A stretch of 15,698 bases of DNA from NCBI GenBank assembly GCA_001399805.1, contig LIHJ01000025.1, positions 1 to 15,698 on the forward strand, written 5' to 3'. This DNA is from Candidatus Bathyarchaeota archaeon BA1 (GTDB taxonomy: Archaea > Thermoproteota > Bathyarchaeia > Bathyarchaeales > Bathyarchaeaceae). Position 1 is the stretch's first letter. Every line of letters begins with the position of its first letter. Below, in pieces: positions 14,353-15,698 of this stretch. A model generated the notes under the pieces. It worked only from the letters and a program-made list of their open reading frames with translations, ran no database searches and was not told the DNA's origin. The translations under genes were made by a program, and so were the position numbers.

Positions 14353-14453
14353 ACTTAGCCTCCCTAAGGGCTGTAAGTGCGGAGAACCCTAGGTCGAATC
14401 TCAGCTGGGTCTGCACGACCTAGGACCTAACCAAGCTCAAAGGAAGGCTAAGT
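14353..14453. repeat. nested perfect inverted repeats, structured segment
   Basis: Two nested inverted repeats stand out. The outer one is ACTTAGCCT (14353-14361) pairing with AGGCTAAGT (14445-14453), extendable by three more pairs after one mismatch. The inner one is CCTAGGTCG (14388-14396) pairing with CGACCTAGG (14416-14424). Small extra stems CCC-TAA-GGG (14362-14370) and CAG/CTG in the inner loop are also possible. No protein frame is convincing. It lies between the T-tract and the IS605-type hairpin, so it may belong to an insertion-sequence end or be a structured RNA. The strand is undetermined. Confidence 0.5.
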
Positions 14454-14994
14454 CAACTACCCCTTCCGAAAGGAAGGGGCTTGAAACTCTGGTGATTTGA
14501 CGCTGTCTTTCACACATTTCATCTTTCCAAACGTGCCCGTTGACTGGGGCACTCCTAAGAGGAAGCGTTTGGGAACAGCGAGTAAAGAAGAAGCCCGCCC
14601 TCTCGGCGATATTGAGGCTCGCCGTTCTGTCTCTATCAGCCTCACATCCACATCTGACGCATCGGAAGCAGCTGTATCTTTTCCAGTTCTCTCCGTCTAC
14701 GTATCCACACCGTGGACAAGTCTGGCTCGTGTAATGCGCTTTGATTTCCTTGACAACCAAAACCTCTCTTTCATCAACGTGTTTCAACGCATGCCTAAAG
14801 AACCCGTATGGGATGCTGTTGACCTGCCGTGTGCTCCTCTTGCTCCGTTCTCCCTTACGCTTCTTAAGCCGTCTGAGTTTTTCTGTGGCGATATTGGCGT
14901 CGAACTCCACAAAATCGTAGAGTTCTGGCATATCTTTGGAGAGAACAGCAAGGAACTTGAGGTTCCGCTTCATTATCAGGACGATCCAAGCCAA
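14437..14994 (-). pseudogene. tnpB: TnpB (IS605 OrfB) C-terminal fragment
   Basis: This 185-codon frame keeps the C-terminal part of a TnpB RNA-guided nuclease: a basic helix (TEKLRRLKKRKGERSKRS), IPYGFFRHAL, and VVKEIKAHYTSQTCPRCGYV leading into the zinc finger (C93-P-R-C96 ... C112-V-R-C115). The RuvC-III Asp lies in EADRDRTASLNIAERAG (about 120-122). The N-terminal wedge domain and most of RuvC-I/II are absent: only EFDANIA near residue 30 might be a RuvC-I remnant, and the connecting several tens of residues are deleted. The apparent start (TTG at 14994) is an accident of the frame, which stays open upstream to about 15020. It is inactive by length. At 14995-14999 it abuts a TnpB-like N-terminal fragment of the opposite orientation. 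Confidence 0.75.
14452..14485 (-). mobile_element. IS200/IS605-type right-end hairpin of the tnpB relic
   Basis: A perfect 8-bp stem CCCCTTCC (14460-14467) / GGAAGGGG (14472-14479) with a four-base loop. Read on the minus strand it is followed by TAGTTGAC, the arrangement usual at the right end of archaeal IS605-type elements, where the omega RNA scaffold ends and the guide begins. It overlaps the 3' end of the TnpB fragment on the same strand, as expected for this family. The putative guide would therefore start at about 14451 going left. Confidence 0.6.
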
Positions 14995-14998
14995 AATT

Positions 14999-15172
14999 GT
15001 GTATTTAACTAAAATTAAGCAACGACTTCTTGAAGAGGAGTATGAGAATCTTCAACGTTTTCTACACGGTGAAGATATTGAACTATACTCAGCTAACAAA
15101 CAGCAAGCTAAACGCTTCTATAGGAAGATTAAACCTTACAGGGAGTATCCGCTAGCGCGCGGTCAGGGTTAA
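14999..15172 (+). pseudogene. TnpB-like N-terminal fragment, opposite strand
   Basis: This plus-strand frame of about 57 codons (GTG at 14999) reads [19 protein letters not shown], then [19 protein letters not shown], then YREYPLA. That resembles the N-terminal region of archaeal TnpB-related proteins, where an 'SAxKQQAxR...KIKP...YPL' block precedes the RuvC part. It breaks off into unrelated residues and a TAA at 15170-15172. The C-terminal fragment left of it is on the minus strand. The pair can therefore be explained by inversion of the 5' part of one tnpB, or by two elements colliding. The assignment is from recalled family motifs. Confidence 0.45.
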
Positions 15173-15361
15173 AGTGAGCTATCAACCGCTGAAGCGTGTT
15201 GGCTTCCTGCTTCCACGACCACCTGCGGGGTCTCCACAGGCTTGAAATTGGGCTGCCCCATCCCTACTATGTCCATCCAACAAACGTATAAAATGTTCGA
15301 TTTCATCCCACCCTGTAGCATGTGGGATTTTCCATTCACAAAGTTAAATCTTAGAAGTAGC
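15169..15361 (-). pseudogene. second TnpB-like C-terminal tail fragment
   Basis: A minus-strand frame open from about 15361 to a TAA at 15169-15171 ends in PNFKPVETPQVVVEAGSQH. 'PVETP...VEAGS' tails are common at the extreme C-terminus of archaeal IS605 OrfB proteins, beyond the zinc finger. The part upstream (LYVCWMDIVGMGQ) is not recognisable and no start or catalytic block is present. Its stop overlaps the stop of the plus-strand TnpB-like fragment. I take it for a remnant of a further insertion. Confidence 0.4.
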
Positions 15362-15517
15362 GTTTAAGGCGCCAGCCAAAATCTTTTGGGCTTCTTCAAT
15401 GCTTGGCAACTGCTTAGGAAGCTATTTCTGAAGTTGTTGTTGGCTTCCCCTATGAACAACAACTTCTAAGCCGAGTCTCTTAGCCCTCATACGGATGCAT
15501 CTTGGAGTCTCCCAAGA
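15344..15517 (-). pseudogene. unrecognised decayed reading frame with internal TAG
   Basis: A minus-strand frame reads RCIRMRAKRLGLEVVVHRGS, meets a TAG at 15422-15424, then continues LPSIEEAQKILAGALNATS to a TAA at 15344-15346. Both halves look protein-like (a strand 'LGLEVVVHRG' and an amphipathic helix 'IEEAQKILAGAL'), suggesting a formerly continuous C-terminal region now broken. I do not recognise the family. No start codon with a ribosome site is evident. Between 15518 and 15592 I see nothing. Confidence 0.25.
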
Positions 15518-15592
15518 TTAGGATTAAATTAAATGAACAGTCACAAAACTTCGGAGGGCAAATAGATGTGGGTCAGATTATTCGTGCATTCT

Positions 15593-15698
15593 TCACCATA
15601 CCTCGACTTCAAGCTGCTTCACTCTGTCAAAGTGTCTGATGTTCCTCGTGATTACTCGATCTCCTGCACCTATCGCCGTCGCAGAAATGAATAGATCC
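15593..15698 (-). CDS. vapC: VapC-type PIN toxin, C-terminal end (partial)
   Basis: The frame enters from the right edge and ends at a TGA at 15593-15595. Its 34 residues are the standard end of a VapC: DLFISATAIGAGDRVITRN contains the third catalytic Asp (D of DLFI) and the 'TRN' strand, followed by RHFDRVKQLEVEVW ('RHF-x-R-x-x-x-L-x-V'). The rest of the gene, including the first two acidic residues and the antitoxin gene, lies outside the window. This is the fourth PIN-domain locus in the window, counting the broken one at 6827-7086. Confidence 0.8.
   Translation of the reverse strand, partial: DLFISATAIGAGDRVITRNIRHFDRVKQLEVEVW

Noticed and set aside
14388..14424. A T-arm-like GGTCGAATC suggested a tRNA gene
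   Set aside because: The paired arms are perfect 9-bp repeats with a 19-base loop. No acceptor stem, D arm or anticodon arm of tRNA dimensions can be built.
14497..15012. A 171-codon plus-strand frame across the tnpB relic
   Set aside because: The opposite strand carries the TnpB zinc finger and RuvC-III motifs; this frame has no family features.
15422..15424. In-frame TAG between two protein-like halves, considered as pyrrolysine readthrough
   Set aside because: The frame has no start or recognisable family and sits among decayed fragments; no other in-frame TAG was seen in intact genes, so simple decay is more likely.
1..15698. CRISPR array
   Set aside because: No regularly spaced direct repeats were seen anywhere in the window.

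Overview
The window reads as archaeal, most likely a member of the Thermoproteota/TACK group such as a Bathyarchaeia-type lineage. This is an inference from gene content, not a classification. It carries an archaeal FEN1 flap endonuclease with a PIP box, TATA/BRE-like promoters, many UUG and GUG starts with GGAGG-type ribosome sites, a PaREP1-like HEPN protein, several PIN-domain toxins, and a DUF2099 protein of the methanogenesis marker 8 type.

Layout. (1) 1-3700 is a mostly housekeeping segment: the 3' end of an unrecognised gene, a small DUF6788-like protein (-), the marker 8 protein (-), a divergent GNAT acetyltransferase (+), FEN1 (+) and a four-helix membrane protein (-). (2) 3728-7611 is an accessory island. 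It opens with an orphan IS200/IS605-type right end / omega-RNA-like relic (+). Then come an AbrB/PIN VapBC pair with a palindromic operator, an M48-family membrane metalloprotease (-), a UPF0175 antitoxin plus DUF3368 PIN toxin pair (-), a broken VapC (+) and a PaREP1/HEPN-like protein (-). It closes with a second terminal hairpin of the same type (-). The two hairpins share the 14-base motif GTGGGAGTGYCAAA and both face inward. (3) 7654-12680 is a three-gene peptide/oligosaccharide-type ABC importer operon on the minus strand: binding protein, then OppB-type and OppC-type permeases. No ATPase genes are in the window. (4) 12815-14266 is a divergently transcribed surface protein with about four helical repeats and a C-terminal anchor. 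(5) 14281-15698 is an insertion-sequence graveyard: two TnpB fragments in opposite orientations, a third TnpB-like tail, strong inverted repeats, and at the window edge the C-terminal end of another VapC.

The most unusual observation is the ABC substrate-binding protein. The motifs that form the C-terminal half of ordinary SBP_bac_5 proteins come first, directly after the signal peptide, and the N-terminal half follows. The protein therefore looks circularly permuted. It then carries an Ig-like domain, a proline-rich stalk and a membrane anchor. Its partner permease has an extracytoplasmic insert of about 230 residues, and the divergent neighbour is a repeat-containing surface protein. Together these suggest a specialised, surface-tethered uptake system.
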